A stretch of 64,000 bases of DNA from Mycobacterium numidiamassiliense (GCF_900157365.1 NZ_FUEZ01000004.1:310001-374000), one strand, 5' to 3'; numbered from the stretch's first letter, positions 1 to 8,904 are shown. Notes: generated by a model from the letters alone, not told the origin. Translations and numbers: made by a program.

Positions 1-1808
1 AGCGCTTTGATCGCCTCGAGGACCTTCGGGTCGGAAGCGCCGCGGCGGGCAGAGGACCAGAAGATGTAGCGCTCGGGGCCCGGCCCGGTCTGCTGCGGGA
101 AGTCGTAATGCGTCCACAGCGGGTGCAGATCGGCGACCGCGTACATCCAGGCGGTGCCGTCGGTGTTGGCGTTGCCGATCAGGGTGTCGTGTGCGCCCGG
201 CAGTTTGGAGAGATAGGCCATCGCCATCAGGTCGCGCTGGTCGATCATCACCGAGTCGTACTTGTCGCCGAACAGCACCAGGTGCCGGTACAGGTAATGC
301 CGCGCGATGAACACCGTCGAGAACACCAGCAGCACCGCCGTCGTCGAGACCCACACTCGCGACGGCAACTCTTTGAATCGGTCGGTGACGCGTTTGGCGA
401 CCGCGACCGCCAGCAGGACCGCCGCGAACAGCGCGATGGCGGCCATCGGGGTGACCAGCATCGTCACCACTGCGGTCAGCCGCCGCGGATCGTTGTAGAA
501 GAACTGGCTGAACTTCTCGATGACGGCACCGGCCGCGTTGTGGAACGGCGCTCCCGAGTAGACCGTCGCAATGGTCAGCACCGCCCAGAGCGCCGGCGGC
601 CACCAGATTCGCTTGTACAGCATGATCGCCATGCCGATGTAGACCAGCGCGACCAGGCCGTACTGGGTCGGGAAGTCGTTGAGGTGGCGGGTGTGCAGGA
701 GCAGCGCGTCGATCACGCCCTGCTTGGCGCTCTTGAAGCTGGGGAATGCGTGCCCGGCGATGATGTCGGCCTGCCTGAGCACCCCGATGAACTGCGGCGC
801 CAGGATCAGCGCCGTCGGCACCGCCGTGGCCGCCAGGGTCAGCACGTCGGCGAGCCGGCCGCGCACCGGATGCCACCACGCGTACAGCAGCCACCAGAAA
901 AACAGGAACAGGATGACGATGAAGCCGCCGGTCAGGTGCACCGACAGGACACCGACCAGGGCCAGCGCCGCCAGCGGGATGCGGTCGCGGTGCCGCAGCG
1001 TCGAGACGATCAGGATGAACGTCGGGATCGCGACGCCGTAGGCCGCCAGGTTGGGCATCGCGGCGACACCGAATTCGACATAGGGCACCGAGGTGAACGA
1101 CGCCGACAGTGCGGCCGCGGTGGCTGCCGCCCCCGCGGTGCGCCACAGGGTCGTGACGGGTCGCAGCAGAAACCAGGTGAGCATCGCCGCGCTGGTCGGG
1201 AACAGCCAGATCGACGCTGCGACCGAGCCCAGCGTGTAGCCGGTAGTGGGCGCCGCCCCGGTGAGCTGGCAGAACACCGCGATCAGGGCGTGGAACACCG
1301 ATGGGTAGTACAGCGCCTGGTGTGTCTCGACGTTGCGGAGCTCGCCCATGTGTGTCGACGACGCCTGGCCGGTGTCGAGGATGTAGCGGACCTCGTTGGC
1401 GTGCCAGACCGCGTCCCAGGTGCTCGGCACCGACTGCCAATGCGTGAGGCCGCGGTAGGCCGCCCACATGATCAGCAGGGTGCCCAACAGCACACCCGCC
1501 GCAACCGCCAGCGCCGGCAAGCCGGCGATCCCTCGCGCCTCGGCCTCGGCGTCGCGGTAGCGGGCCAGCAACAGCTGCAAACCCGTCGCCACCACGCACA
1601 CCGCGAGCAGCGCGGCCAGCGCAGTCCAGCCGTTCCAAGGGATTCCGAGCGCGCCGTAGGGAATGATCGCCAGGGCCACCACGCCGTACGTCAGCGCCGG
1701 GCCAATTGCGATGGCGACCGGCCACGTTAGCTGAGCGATACGAGCAATGATTGTCCCCGGGGCGATCAGCAAAACCAGCGCGATCAGCGTTCCGAACCAG
1801 AGCCCCAC
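1..1808 (-). CDS. Polyprenyl-phosphomannose synthase-like integral membrane protein (Rv3779 homologue), 3' end cut by window
   Basis: An uninterrupted minus-strand frame runs from a GTG at 1808 off the left edge of the window, giving about 602 codons. It starts V-G-L-W-F-G-T-L-I and contains many hydrophobic helices separated by short loops, with no soluble domain up to about residue 530. Composition, start and position next to the aminotransferase-like gene match M. tuberculosis Rv3779 (about 666 residues), which has been reported to take part in polyprenyl-phosphomannose synthesis for cell-envelope mannosides. The function is therefore by homology. It is divergent from the gene at 1939 with a gap of about 130 bp. 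The C-terminus lies outside the window. Confidence 0.85.
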   Translation of the reverse strand, partial: MGLWFGTLIALVLLIAPGTIIARIAQLTWPVAIAIGPALTYGVVALAIIPYGALGIPWNGWTALAALLAVCVVATGLQLLLARYRDAEAEARGIAGLPALAVAAGVLLGTLLIMWAAYRGLTHWQSVPSTWDAVWHANEVRYILDTGQASSTHMGELRNVETHQALYYPSVFHALIAVFCQLTGAAPTTGYTLGSVAASIWLFPTSAAMLTWFLLRPVTTLWRTAGAAATAAALSASFTSVPYVEFGVAAMPNLAAYGVAIPTFILIVSTLRHRDRIPLAALALVGVLSVHLTGGFIVILFLFFWWLLYAWWHPVRGRLADVLTLAATAVPTALILAPQFIGVLRQADIIAGHAFPSFKSAKQGVIDALLLHTRHLNDFPTQYGLVALVYIGMAIMLYKRIWWPPALWAVLTIATVYSGAPFHNAAGAVIEKFSQFFYNDPRRLTAVVTMLVTPMAAIALFAAVLLAVAVAKRVTDRFKELPSRVWVSTTAVLLVFSTVFIARHYLYRHLVLFGDKYDSVMIDQRDLMAMAYLSKLPGAHDTLIGNANTDGTAWMYAVADLHPLWTHYDFPQQTGPGPERYIFWSSARRGASDPKVLEAIKA

Positions 1809-1938
1809 TCGACTAGTATGGCTGGCCGGGTGACCTGGCTCGGGAAGCCACCGTCTGGCCGGAACGGCGCGGTCCTTTCCAGGCACCCGCTACCGTCGCA
1901 AAATTTCGCGGTATTGCGGAAGCTCTAAGGTGGCTGGC

Positions 1939-3135
1939 ATGGCTTACGACGTCGCCCGGGTGCGCGGACTGCATCCGTCGCTGGGTGACGGATGGGTGCA
2001 CTTCGACGCCCCGACCGGGATGTTGATCCCCGATTCCGTTGCTACCACCACGTCGACGGCCTTCCGCCGGTCCGGCGCCACCACGGTCGGTGCGCACCCC
2101 GCGGCACAGCGCAGCGCCGCGGTGCTCGACGCGGCGCGTGCGGCGATTGCCGATCTGGTCAACGCCGACCCGGCGGGCGTCGTGCTGGGGGCCGACCGCG
2201 CGGTCCTGTTGTCGTCGTTGGCCGAAGCGTCGTCGTCGCGGGCCGGGCTGGGCTACGAGGTGATCGTCAGCCGCATTGACGACGAGGCGAACATCGCCCC
2301 GTGGCTGCGCGCGGCGCACCGCTACGGCGCCAAGGTGAAGTGGGCCGAGATCGACATCGAGACCGGTGAGCTTCCGACGTGGCAATGGGAAGGCCTGGTC
2401 GGCAAATCGACCCGGCTGGTCGCGGTGGCGTCCGCATCCGGGACGCTGGGCACGGTCACCGACCTGAGGGCGATGACCAAGCTGGTGCACGACGTCGGCG
2501 GGCTGGTCGTGGTGGACCATTCCGCGGCCGCGCCGTATCGCCTGCTCGACGTCAGGGAAACCGACGCCGACGTGGTCGCGGTGAACGCCCTTGCCTGGGG
2601 CGGTCCGCCGGTCGGCGCCATCGTGTTTCGCGATCCGGCCATGATCAACTCGTTCAGCTCGGTCTCGACGGACCCCAACGCCACCGGCCCGGCGCGCCTC
2701 GAGGTGGGTGCGCATCAGTTCGGGCTGCTGGCTGGCATGGTCGCCAGCGTCGAATACCTTGCGGCCCTTGATGAGTCGGCACGGGGAAGCCGACGCGAAC
2801 GTCTGTCGCTGTCAATGCAATCGGCCACGTCGTATCTGAACCGGATCTTCGACTACCTGATGGCGTCGCTGCGGTCGTTGCCGTTGATGATGCTGATCGG
2901 CCGCCCCGAGGCGCGGATACCGGTGGTCAGTTTCGCGCTGAACGGAGTTCCCGCCGAGCGGGTCGTTCAGCGGTTGGCGGACAACGGAATTCTGGCGATC
3001 TCCAACGGCGCGTCCAGGGCGCTCGACGTGCTGGGCGTCAACGATGTGGGTGGCGCCGTCACCGTCGGGCTGGCGCACTACTCGACGATGGCCGAGGTCG
3101 ACCAGTTGGTCCGGGCGCTGGCCTCACTGGGCTGA
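1939..3135 (+). CDS. Cysteine desulfurase-like class V aminotransferase fold protein (Rv3778c homologue)
   Basis: The protein has 398 residues from ATG 1939. TAAGG lies just upstream, and a GTG nine bases earlier is possible but less likely. It has the layout of the SufS/NifS class V aminotransferase fold. The Asp of the V-V-V-D-H-S-A segment (about residue 193), which would contact the PLP pyridine nitrogen, is present. At the position of the PLP-binding lysine motif (normally H-K followed by G-P) the sequence reads N-A-L-A-W-G-G-P (about residues 216-223), so the Schiff-base lysine seems to be missing. Length and N-terminus match Rv3778c. It is convergent with the oxidoreductase at 3262, with a large inverted repeat between them. 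Whether it is an active PLP enzyme is uncertain. Confidence 0.85.
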   Translation: MAYDVARVRGLHPSLGDGWVHFDAPTGMLIPDSVATTTSTAFRRSGATTVGAHPAAQRSAAVLDAARAAIADLVNADPAGVVLGADRAVLLSSLAEASSSRAGLGYEVIVSRIDDEANIAPWLRAAHRYGAKVKWAEIDIETGELPTWQWEGLVGKSTRLVAVASASGTLGTVTDLRAMTKLVHDVGGLVVVDHSAAAPYRLLDVRETDADVVAVNALAWGGPPVGAIVFRDPAMINSFSSVSTDPNATGPARLEVGAHQFGLLAGMVASVEYLAALDESARGSRRERLSLSMQSATSYLNRIFDYLMASLRSLPLMMLIGRPEARIPVVSFALNGVPAERVVQRLADNGILAISNGASRALDVLGVNDVGGAVTVGLAHYSTMAEVDQLVRALASLG

Positions 3136-3154
3136 CCGCTCGCTAATCCTCGGC

Positions 3155-3252
3155 TCGAGTGTGCGTTCAAGGCGTTCGCCGTGCGCTCAGGGCGAGAATC
3201 TCGCAAAAAAGCCGCCCACCCCGCACACCGGAAGCCCTGAGCGCACACTCGA
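3155..3252. terminator. Long nested inverted repeat between convergent genes (probable bidirectional terminator)
   Basis: TCGAGTGTGCG (3155-3165) pairs exactly with CGCACACTCGA (3242-3252). GTGCGCTCAGGGC (3181-3193) pairs exactly with GCCCTGAGCGCAC (3234-3246). The right arm is one continuous 19-nt unit, while the left arm carries the same unit split by about 20 extra bases. The element sits between the ends of two convergent genes, and the loop holds a run of six A (3206-3211). A transcription-termination or RNA-processing role is inferred from position. Confidence 0.6.
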
Positions 3253-3261
3253 CGCTCGGCG

Positions 3262-4233
3262 CTAGACCGTCAGCACGATTTTGCCGTGCACTTCCCCTGC
3301 GACCAGCTTTTTGTGGGCGTCGCCCGCTTGTTGGATCGGCATGCGAGCGCCGACAATTGGGCGGACTCGGCCGTCGGCGATCAGCGGCCACACCGACTCG
3401 ATCACTGCCCGCACGATCTCGCTCTTGCTGTTCGGTCCGCTGACCGGGCGGCCGCGCAACGTGGTGCCGATGACCCGCGCCCGCTTGATCATCAGCTTGC
3501 CGATATTGAGTTCGGCTTTGATCCCGCCCTGCATGCCGATGATGACCAGCTGCCCGTCGGCGGCCAGGGCGTCGATATTGCGGTCCAGATAGGAGGCGCC
3601 CATGATGTCGAAGATCACGTCGGCGCCGCCTGCCTCGTCACGCACCCGCGCGACAAAGTCCTCGTCGCGATAGTTGATGGTGATCTCGGCGCCCAGCTCG
3701 CGGCACACGTCCAGCTTGGCCGCCGATCCTGCCGTGACCGCTACCCGGGCGCCCAGCGCGCGGGCGATCTGAATCGCGTGTGTCCCGATCCCGCTGGCCC
3801 CGCCGTGCATCAGCAACAGCTGGCCCTCGCGCAGGTGCGCGGTCAACACCAGGTTCGACCAGACGGTGCAGGCCACCTCGGGCAGCCCGGCAGCGTCGAC
3901 GAGGTTGACACCAGGGGGAATCGGCAGCACCTGCCCGGCGGGAACCGCGACGTATTCGGCGTATCCACCACCAGCGAGCAACGCGCAAACATCTTGTCCC
4001 ACAGACCATTCGGAGACGCCGGGGCCCAACTCGGCGACGACGCCGGACACCTCCATGCCGATGATCTCGCTGGCTCCGGGTGGCGGCGGATAGTTACCGG
4101 CGGCCTGCAGCACGTCGGCGCGGTTGACGCCGGCCGCGACGACCTTGATCAACACTTCGCCGGGGCCGGCTGAAACGTCGGGTACTTCTTGCCAGGACAG
4201 GTGGTCGGCGGACTCGGCGACGATGGCGCGCAT
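3262..4233 (-). CDS. NADPH:quinone oxidoreductase, zinc-independent MDR family (Rv3777 homologue)
   Basis: The protein has 323 residues. I chose ATG 4233 because a longer frame would run through the upstream tRNA gene. The N-terminal GroES-like domain starts M-R-A-I-V and is followed by a Rossmann domain with H-G-G-A-S-G-I-G at residues 143-150, typical of NADPH-binding PIG3/QOR enzymes. The catalytic zinc ligands of alcohol dehydrogenases are not evident. The expected activity is NADPH-dependent reduction of quinones or enones in the cytoplasm. Length and neighbours match Rv3777 (328 residues). It is convergent with the aminotransferase-like gene. Confidence 0.88.
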   Translation of the reverse strand: MRAIVAESADHLSWQEVPDVSAGPGEVLIKVVAAGVNRADVLQAAGNYPPPPGASEIIGMEVSGVVAELGPGVSEWSVGQDVCALLAGGGYAEYVAVPAGQVLPIPPGVNLVDAAGLPEVACTVWSNLVLTAHLREGQLLLMHGGASGIGTHAIQIARALGARVAVTAGSAAKLDVCRELGAEITINYRDEDFVARVRDEAGGADVIFDIMGASYLDRNIDALAADGQLVIIGMQGGIKAELNIGKLMIKRARVIGTTLRGRPVSGPNSKSEIVRAVIESVWPLIADGRVRPIVGARMPIQQAGDAHKKLVAGEVHGKIVLTV

Positions 4234-4302
4234 GTCGGCCACGCTACTAGCCGCCGGAAACCGCCCAGTGGCGACAAGGCAGTCCCGGTTACCCTTATCA
4301 GC

Positions 4303-4389
4303 GGTGGCGTGGCAGAGCGGCCTAATGCACTCGCCTTGAAAGCGAGAGACGGCTAAAACCGTCCGGGGGTTCAAATCCCTCCGCCACCG
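4303..4389 (+). tRNA. tRNA-Ser (anticodon TGA)
   Basis: The acceptor stem GGTGGCG (4303-4309) pairs with CGCCACC (4382-4388). The anticodon stem CTCGC/GCGAG encloses a seven-base loop with TGA at 4337-4339. A long class II variable arm (ACGGCTAAAACCGT region) and a T-loop TTCAAAT are present. CCA is encoded at 4390-4392. It decodes UCA and related serine codons. Its 3' half is almost identical to the tRNA-Ser at 34890. Confidence 0.97.
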
Positions 4390-4407
4390 CCATCTCCCTT
4401 GGAGCCC

Positions 4408-5652
4408 CTACACGGGAGGGATCTCAGCGGCGATGGTGTCCATCAGCGCGGTGTGGCGGCGGGCTTCGGGGTCGCGGCCGGGTTTGCCGCTGCTGATCAG
4501 CCCGGCCGACACTGCGCGTTGCGGGTCGGCCCAGATGGCGATGTTGACCAACCCGAGATGACCGTACGCGTCGGGAGCGTTGCGCCCGAACGGGCCGAAC
4601 CTGTCCGTACCGAGAACGAAACCGGTGCCCCATCGGGCCGGCATCAGCCCCACCGCGAAATCCGGTCGCAGCCTTCGGGATTCCCGCACCGCGCCGGCTA
4701 GGGTCTCCGGCCGTATTACCCGGACACCATCGAGTTCTCCACCCCGACGCCAGATTTCGGCGAAGCGCGACATCTCGTTTGCCGTCGACACCGTGTTCGA
4801 CGACGGGATCACCGTGGTCAGGTACAGCCGTCCGTTCGTGTACGGGATGACCTCGTGCACGGTTCCGCCGATCGCCTTGCGGAATACCCGGGCGATCAGC
4901 GGCGGTAGCGGCCGCCCGGTGGCGTGGCTCGGCGCCACCAGCGGGAGGTCTGAGGCGTCGACGCCGAAGTTCGTCCAGCGAAAGTCGAGCGGCTCGAGGA
5001 TTTCGGTCGCCAGGATCTCGCGAATATCCTTACCCGTTGCCGCATAGACGATTTCGCGCATCAGCGGACCCCAGGTCAGCGCGTGGTAGATGTGCACCAA
5101 ACCCGGCCGGTACAGCGGCCGCATTTCACTGAGCATCTGCTGGGCGTACTCGTGATCGTCCGCGCGTTTGACGTCGGGCCGGGGTCCGCTGGGGAAGGGT
5201 AGGCCGGCGCTGTGGGTCAGCACGTGCCGGATGGTGATCCGATGCTTGCCGTGACTGGTGAACGTGGGGATGTAGTCGCAGACGCGGTCGTCAAGCGCGA
5301 AGACTCCACGCTCGGCGAGCATGTGGACCACCGTTGCGGTCACGCCCTTGGCCGCGGAGTACACACAGAACGGTGTGTCCGTCGTGACCGGAATCTTCTC
5401 GGCATCGGGTGCGTCGGTGGGTGCGTTACCCCAGCCGTGACCGATCGCCCGGTTGAGCACGACGCGGCCGTGCCGCCTGATGCACAGCTGGATCGCCGGC
5501 TGCATGCCCGCCTGGTACCAGTGCCGGGCGGCCTGCCAGATCCGTTCGACGGCCGCGCTGTCGATGTCGGAGTGATCTTCCGCGCCGATCGCCGTCACAG
5601 CGTCCAGGTCGGCCGGGACGCGGATCCTGCCATCAGGGGTCATGTCTGCCAC
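4408..5652 (-). CDS. lipE: Beta-lactamase-family esterase/lipase LipE (Rv3775 homologue)
   Basis: The protein has 414 residues from ATG 5652; a second ATG at 5643 is equally possible. It belongs to the serine beta-lactamase/penicillin-binding protein fold used by family VIII esterases. The S-x-x-K nucleophile motif is S99-A-A-K102 and the catalytic tyrosine is probably Y189 (I-Y-H-A). Conserved P-G and H-V-L-T-H-S-A-G blocks are present. No signal peptide is evident. Length and place match LipE of M. tuberculosis. It hydrolyses carboxyl esters, substrate unknown. It is followed by echA21 on the same strand, with a 25-bp gap between this start and the echA21 stop. Confidence 0.87.
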   Translation of the reverse strand: MADMTPDGRIRVPADLDAVTAIGAEDHSDIDSAAVERIWQAARHWYQAGMQPAIQLCIRRHGRVVLNRAIGHGWGNAPTDAPDAEKIPVTTDTPFCVYSAAKGVTATVVHMLAERGVFALDDRVCDYIPTFTSHGKHRITIRHVLTHSAGLPFPSGPRPDVKRADDHEYAQQMLSEMRPLYRPGLVHIYHALTWGPLMREIVYAATGKDIREILATEILEPLDFRWTNFGVDASDLPLVAPSHATGRPLPPLIARVFRKAIGGTVHEVIPYTNGRLYLTTVIPSSNTVSTANEMSRFAEIWRRGGELDGVRVIRPETLAGAVRESRRLRPDFAVGLMPARWGTGFVLGTDRFGPFGRNAPDAYGHLGLVNIAIWADPQRAVSAGLISSGKPGRDPEARRHTALMDTIAAEIPPV

Positions 5653-5677
5653 TCCCGCGAGGGTACGTGGCGCCGCA

Positions 5678-6502
5678 CTACTCCCCGGTGAACTGCGGTG
5701 GACGCTTGGCGAACGTCGCCGAGATGCCCTCGGTCAGGTCCTTGGACGGCAGGAACGCGGCGTTCCAGGCGGCGACGTAGCGCAGGTTCTCCGAGACGGC
5801 CGAGGTGCGCTGCTGGTCCAGGACGTCCTTGACGCCGTAGACCGCCAGCGGCGGGTTGGCGGCGATCTCGGCGGCAGTGGCGTGGGCGGCGGCCAGCGTC
5901 GCCTCGGCGTCGTCATACACGTCGTTGACCAGGCCGATCTTCTCGGCGCGAGCCGCGTCGATATCCCTGCCCGTCAACGCCAGCTCCCGCAGATGGCCGT
6001 CGCTGAGGATCAGTGGCAGCCGGGCCAGGCTGCCCATGTCGGCGACGATGGCCAGCTTGACTTCCCGCACCGAGAACTTGGCGTCCGCGCTGGCGTAGCG
6101 GATGTCGACCGCGGAGATCAGGTCGACGGCGCCGCCGATGCACCAGCCGTGCACCGACGCGATGGTGGGGGTCCGGCAATCGGCGACGGCGTTGATGGCC
6201 TTCTGCATCCGCAGTATTTCGGCGTGGAAATCGGTGCGCGCGCGGGCCAGCGCGCCGTCGGCCAGCAACGGGGTGAACGTCCCGCCCATCGCGGGCACGT
6301 CCAGGCCGTAGCTGAAGTTCTTGCCCGACCCGGTGATGACGATGGCCCGCACGTCGCGGTTGGCGTCGAGCGTGGCGAACACCTCGGGCATCTCCGACCA
6401 GAACGCGGGCCCCATCGCGTTGCCTTTGCCCGGTCCGACCAGCGTCACCTGCGCGACCTGGTCATTGATGTCAACCGTGACGGATTCGTATGTTTCGCCC
6501 AT
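5678..6502 (-). CDS. echA21: Enoyl-CoA hydratase/isomerase family protein EchA21 (Rv3774 homologue)
   Basis: The protein has 274 residues, the same length as EchA21. It has the crotonase fold: the first oxyanion-hole segment includes K-N-F-S-Y-G-L-D and the second is S-V-H-G-W-C-I-G-G-A. It contains the D-I-R-Y-A-S-A-D-A-K-F-S segment typical of the delta3,5-delta2,4-dienoyl-CoA isomerase-like branch. It should act on acyl-CoA thioesters in beta-oxidation, with double-bond isomerisation as plausible as hydration. Its start codon is only 23 bp from the divergent start at 6526. Confidence 0.88.
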   Translation of the reverse strand: MGETYESVTVDINDQVAQVTLVGPGKGNAMGPAFWSEMPEVFATLDANRDVRAIVITGSGKNFSYGLDVPAMGGTFTPLLADGALARARTDFHAEILRMQKAINAVADCRTPTIASVHGWCIGGAVDLISAVDIRYASADAKFSVREVKLAIVADMGSLARLPLILSDGHLRELALTGRDIDAARAEKIGLVNDVYDDAEATLAAAHATAAEIAANPPLAVYGVKDVLDQQRTSAVSENLRYVAAWNAAFLPSKDLTEGISATFAKRPPQFTGE

Positions 6503-6525
6503 ATCGAGACCGTAGCGTGGGAGTT

Positions 6526-7110
6526 ATGGCTCCTGATTTGCGACCCGGACCAGATTCCCGGCCGAGCGACGAGCTGCATAGCGCCGAGGACACGCTCGGG
6601 GTGCTGCTGCACGTGTTGCACCCCATCGCCAGCGACGACCTGTCCCGCCAGACGCCGTGCACCGAGTTTGACGTGGCCCAGTTGACCGCGCATCTGCTGA
6701 ACTCGATCACGGCGATCGGCGGCATGGTGGACGCGGAATTTCCGGAACGCGACGAGAGCGATTCGGTGGAGCGCCAGGTCGTCGGTGCTGCGCGTGCCGC
6801 CCTGGACGCCTGGCACCGCCACGGCCTGGACGGCAGCGTGTCGTTCGGCAAGGGGGAGATGCCGGCGAAGGGCGCTTGCGCTATCTTCTCGATCGAATTC
6901 CTGGTCCACGCCTGGGATTACGCCAGGGCGGTCGGCCACGACGTCGAGGTCCCGGCTTCCCTGACTGAATATGTGCTCGACCTCGCGCACAACGTCATCA
7001 AGCCGGAGTTTCGCGGCGGTGCCGGGTTCGACGATCCGGTCGACGTGCCTGCGGATGCCAGTGCCCTGGACCAGCTGGTCGCATTCACCGGCCGAAACCC
7101 TGCCGGCTAG
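6526..7110 (+). CDS. TIGR03086-type (DinB/maleylpyruvate isomerase-like) protein, Rv3773c homologue
   Basis: The protein has 194 residues from ATG 6526; an upstream in-frame ATG at 6490 would overlap echA21. It begins with a disordered stretch (R-P-G-P-D-S-R-P-S-D-E-L), then the four-helix DinB-like fold of the actinobacterial TIGR03086 family. Features are D-D-L-S-R-Q-T-P-C-T-E-F-D-V near residues 37-50 and F-L-V-H-A-W-D-Y-A-R-A-V-G (about 125-137), whose histidine would be a metal ligand. Related proteins are mycothiol-dependent or metal-binding, but no specific reaction is known. Length matches Rv3773c. Confidence 0.8.
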   Translation: MAPDLRPGPDSRPSDELHSAEDTLGVLLHVLHPIASDDLSRQTPCTEFDVAQLTAHLLNSITAIGGMVDAEFPERDESDSVERQVVGAARAALDAWHRHGLDGSVSFGKGEMPAKGACAIFSIEFLVHAWDYARAVGHDVEVPASLTEYVLDLAHNVIKPEFRGGAGFDDPVDVPADASALDQLVAFTGRNPAG

Positions 7111-7148
7111 CGCCTCAGGCGAACCGCCGTCACACGTGAGCGCGAAAG

Positions 7149-7622
7149 CTACACCCGCTCAAGGTAAAAGTAGTAAAACCGGCCTACCCCATCCTGGAAG
7201 TCCCGAACGCCCTTGCCGTTCATGATGCCCATTACGGCATCGTCGTCGATCTTCTTGAAGTGATCGTGCACGGGCTGGCCGTCGTAGACCATCGTGGCGG
7301 TGATCTCGCCGCGGAATTCCTCCAGCCACAGGCTCGCCTCGCCCTTGCCCATCTCTTTGTTGGAGAACTTGTTTCCGTCGGCGTCGAGGCAGACCAGAGG
7401 CTGCACATCGCTGGCCGAGGTGAAGGTCTTGCCGAACCAGCCGGCCTTCTCCAGCTGGCCGTTCATCTTGTGGCCGGTGACGAACTCGCCGCCCTTCCAC
7501 TCGCCGAGCATGCCTTCGATCGTGGCGGGCTCGAGCGTCGCCCAGAAGTCGTCGAGCTCGGCGTCGGTGATGCCGTCACCTCGGTCCTTGAATTCGGTAA
7601 ACATCTTGCGGGCCAAGCTCAT
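7149..7622 (-). CDS. GXWXG/DUF4334 domain protein
   Basis: The protein has 157 residues. The N-terminal part carries the G-E-W-K-G-G segment (GXWXG motif) preceded by A-T-I-E-G-M-L. The C-terminal part has the DUF4334 pattern ending in G-R-F-Y-Y-F-Y-L-E-R-V. No signal peptide or membrane helix is seen, so it is probably cytoplasmic. The family often looks like a small lipocalin-type fold of unknown role. Only 3 bp separate its start from the hisC2 stop, so it is probably co-transcribed downstream of hisC2. The function is unknown. Confidence 0.75.
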   Translation of the reverse strand: MSLARKMFTEFKDRGDGITDAELDDFWATLEPATIEGMLGEWKGGEFVTGHKMNGQLEKAGWFGKTFTSASDVQPLVCLDADGNKFSNKEMGKGEASLWLEEFRGEITATMVYDGQPVHDHFKKIDDDAVMGIMNGKGVRDFQDGVGRFYYFYLERV

Positions 7623-7625
7623 TGG

Positions 7626-8690
7626 TTACTCCTTTGGTGTGATCCAGGCGCGGGCGAATTTCAGCAGGGCATCGTTTTCGTGGGGCGCCCCGATGCTGAC
7701 CCGGGCACCGTCGGCGCCGTAGGGGCGCACCACGATCCCGGCTTCGGCGGCCCCCGTGACGAAATCCGTTGTGCGGGCACCTAATGGCAGCCAGACGAAG
7801 TTGGCCTGGGCCGCGGGTAGCGTGAATCCGGCATCACGCAGCCCGGCACTGACCCGAGTGCGTTCGGCGACCAGGGCATCGGTGCGGGCCAGCAGTTCGT
7901 CGGCGGCCTCGAGCGAAGCGATGGCGGCGACCTGCGCGAGGCTCGACACGGTGAACGGTACGTAGACCTTGTCCAGCGCGGTGATCAGCTCGGGTTGGGC
8001 CACCGCGTAGCCGATGCGCAGGCCGGCCAGGCCGTACGCCTTCGAAAAGGTGCGCAGCACAACGACATTGCTGTGCTCAAGGGCCAGGCCCAGGCTGTCC
8101 GGCGCCATGCCGTCGCGGATGTACTCGACGTAGGCCTCGTCGATGGCGATCAGAATGTCCGACGGAACGGCCCGGACGAAGCGGGCCAGCGCGTCGGGGT
8201 CGACGACGGTCGATGTCGGGTTGTTCGGGTTGCAGACGAAAATCAGCCGGGTCCGTTCGGTGACCTCGGCGAGCATGGCGTCGAGGTCGAAGGTGTGGTC
8301 GGTCAACGGCACCTTGATCGCGGTTGCGCCCGAAATCTGAACCTGGGGCGGATACAGCTCGAAGCTGCGCCACCCGAAGATCACCTCGTCGCCCGCCGCG
8401 GCGGTGATCTGAACGAGTTGCTGGCACAGACTCACCGAACCGCAACCGACGGCGATGTTCTCGGGTGTGAAGTCGGATCCCACGTGCTTGGCCAGTGCCG
8501 CCTTGAGCGCTACGCAGCCGTTGTCGGGATAGCGGTTGACGACGTCGGTGGCCTGTTCGATGGCCACGCGGACGCTGGGTAGCGGGCCGAAGACCGTTTC
8601 GTTGCTGGCCAGTTTGATCGCACCGGGCACGGTCTTGCCTGGGACATAAACTGGCAGCCCGGCCAGCTCCGGCCGTAGGCGGGCAGTCAC
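7626..8690 (-). CDS. hisC2: Histidinol-phosphate/aromatic amino acid aminotransferase (HisC2/PatA type, Rv3772 homologue)
   Basis: The protein has 354 residues from GTG 8690 (M. tuberculosis HisC2 has 353). It is a fold-type I PLP aminotransferase. The PLP lysine lies in R-T-F-S-K-A-Y-G-L-A-G-L-R-I-G-Y, the N-N-P-T segment is in V-C-N-P-N-N-P-T-S-T, and the Asp/Tyr pair is in A-I-D-E-A-Y-V-E-Y. It transfers amino groups in histidine or phenylalanine/tyrosine synthesis. A prephenate dehydrogenase (tyrA) lies elsewhere in the window, so the aromatic role is plausible. It is the upstream partner of the DUF4334 gene. Confidence 0.9.
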   Translation of the reverse strand: MTARLRPELAGLPVYVPGKTVPGAIKLASNETVFGPLPSVRVAIEQATDVVNRYPDNGCVALKAALAKHVGSDFTPENIAVGCGSVSLCQQLVQITAAAGDEVIFGWRSFELYPPQVQISGATAIKVPLTDHTFDLDAMLAEVTERTRLIFVCNPNNPTSTVVDPDALARFVRAVPSDILIAIDEAYVEYIRDGMAPDSLGLALEHSNVVVLRTFSKAYGLAGLRIGYAVAQPELITALDKVYVPFTVSSLAQVAAIASLEAADELLARTDALVAERTRVSAGLRDAGFTLPAAQANFVWLPLGARTTDFVTGAAEAGIVVRPYGADGARVSIGAPHENDALLKFARAWITPKE

Positions 8691-8781
8691 TTTGTCAGCA
8701 TATGCCGCCGCTGTGTACGCTATGCCTCCGGCGGTTCGGGGATCCCGGGAACGGGTCGGGTACCCTCATGAAGTTCAACAG

Positions 8782-8870
8782 GGAGGCGTGCCAGAGCGGC
8801 CGAATGGGACTCACTGCTAATGAGTTGTCCCCCTTAAAGGGGACCGGAGGTTCAAATCCTCTCGCCTCCG
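8782..8870 (+). tRNA. tRNA-Ser (anticodon GCT)
   Basis: The acceptor GGAGGCG (8782-8788) pairs with CGCCTCC (8863-8869). The anticodon stem ACTCA/TGAGT has loop CT-GCT-AA, giving anticodon GCT for AGC/AGU. The class II variable arm is TCCCCCTTAAAGGGGA-like and the T-loop TTCAAAT is present. The 3' CCA is not encoded. Confidence 0.96.
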
Positions 8871-8904
8871 CAGAGTTTGCCGGCGGACACACAATTGAAC
8901 ACAA

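Noticed and set aside
108..1730. A 540-codon plus-strand open frame
   Set aside because: It is antisense to the clearly hydrophobic Rv3779-type protein. Its product is a low-complexity Arg/Gln/His/Asp string typical of a shadow frame in high-GC DNA.
4371..4392. The tRNA-Ser(TGA) 3' end as an island attachment site
   Set aside because: It matches the tRNA-Ser(CGA) end exactly, but the segment between the two tRNAs is conserved backbone. The identity is explained by tRNA paralogy.
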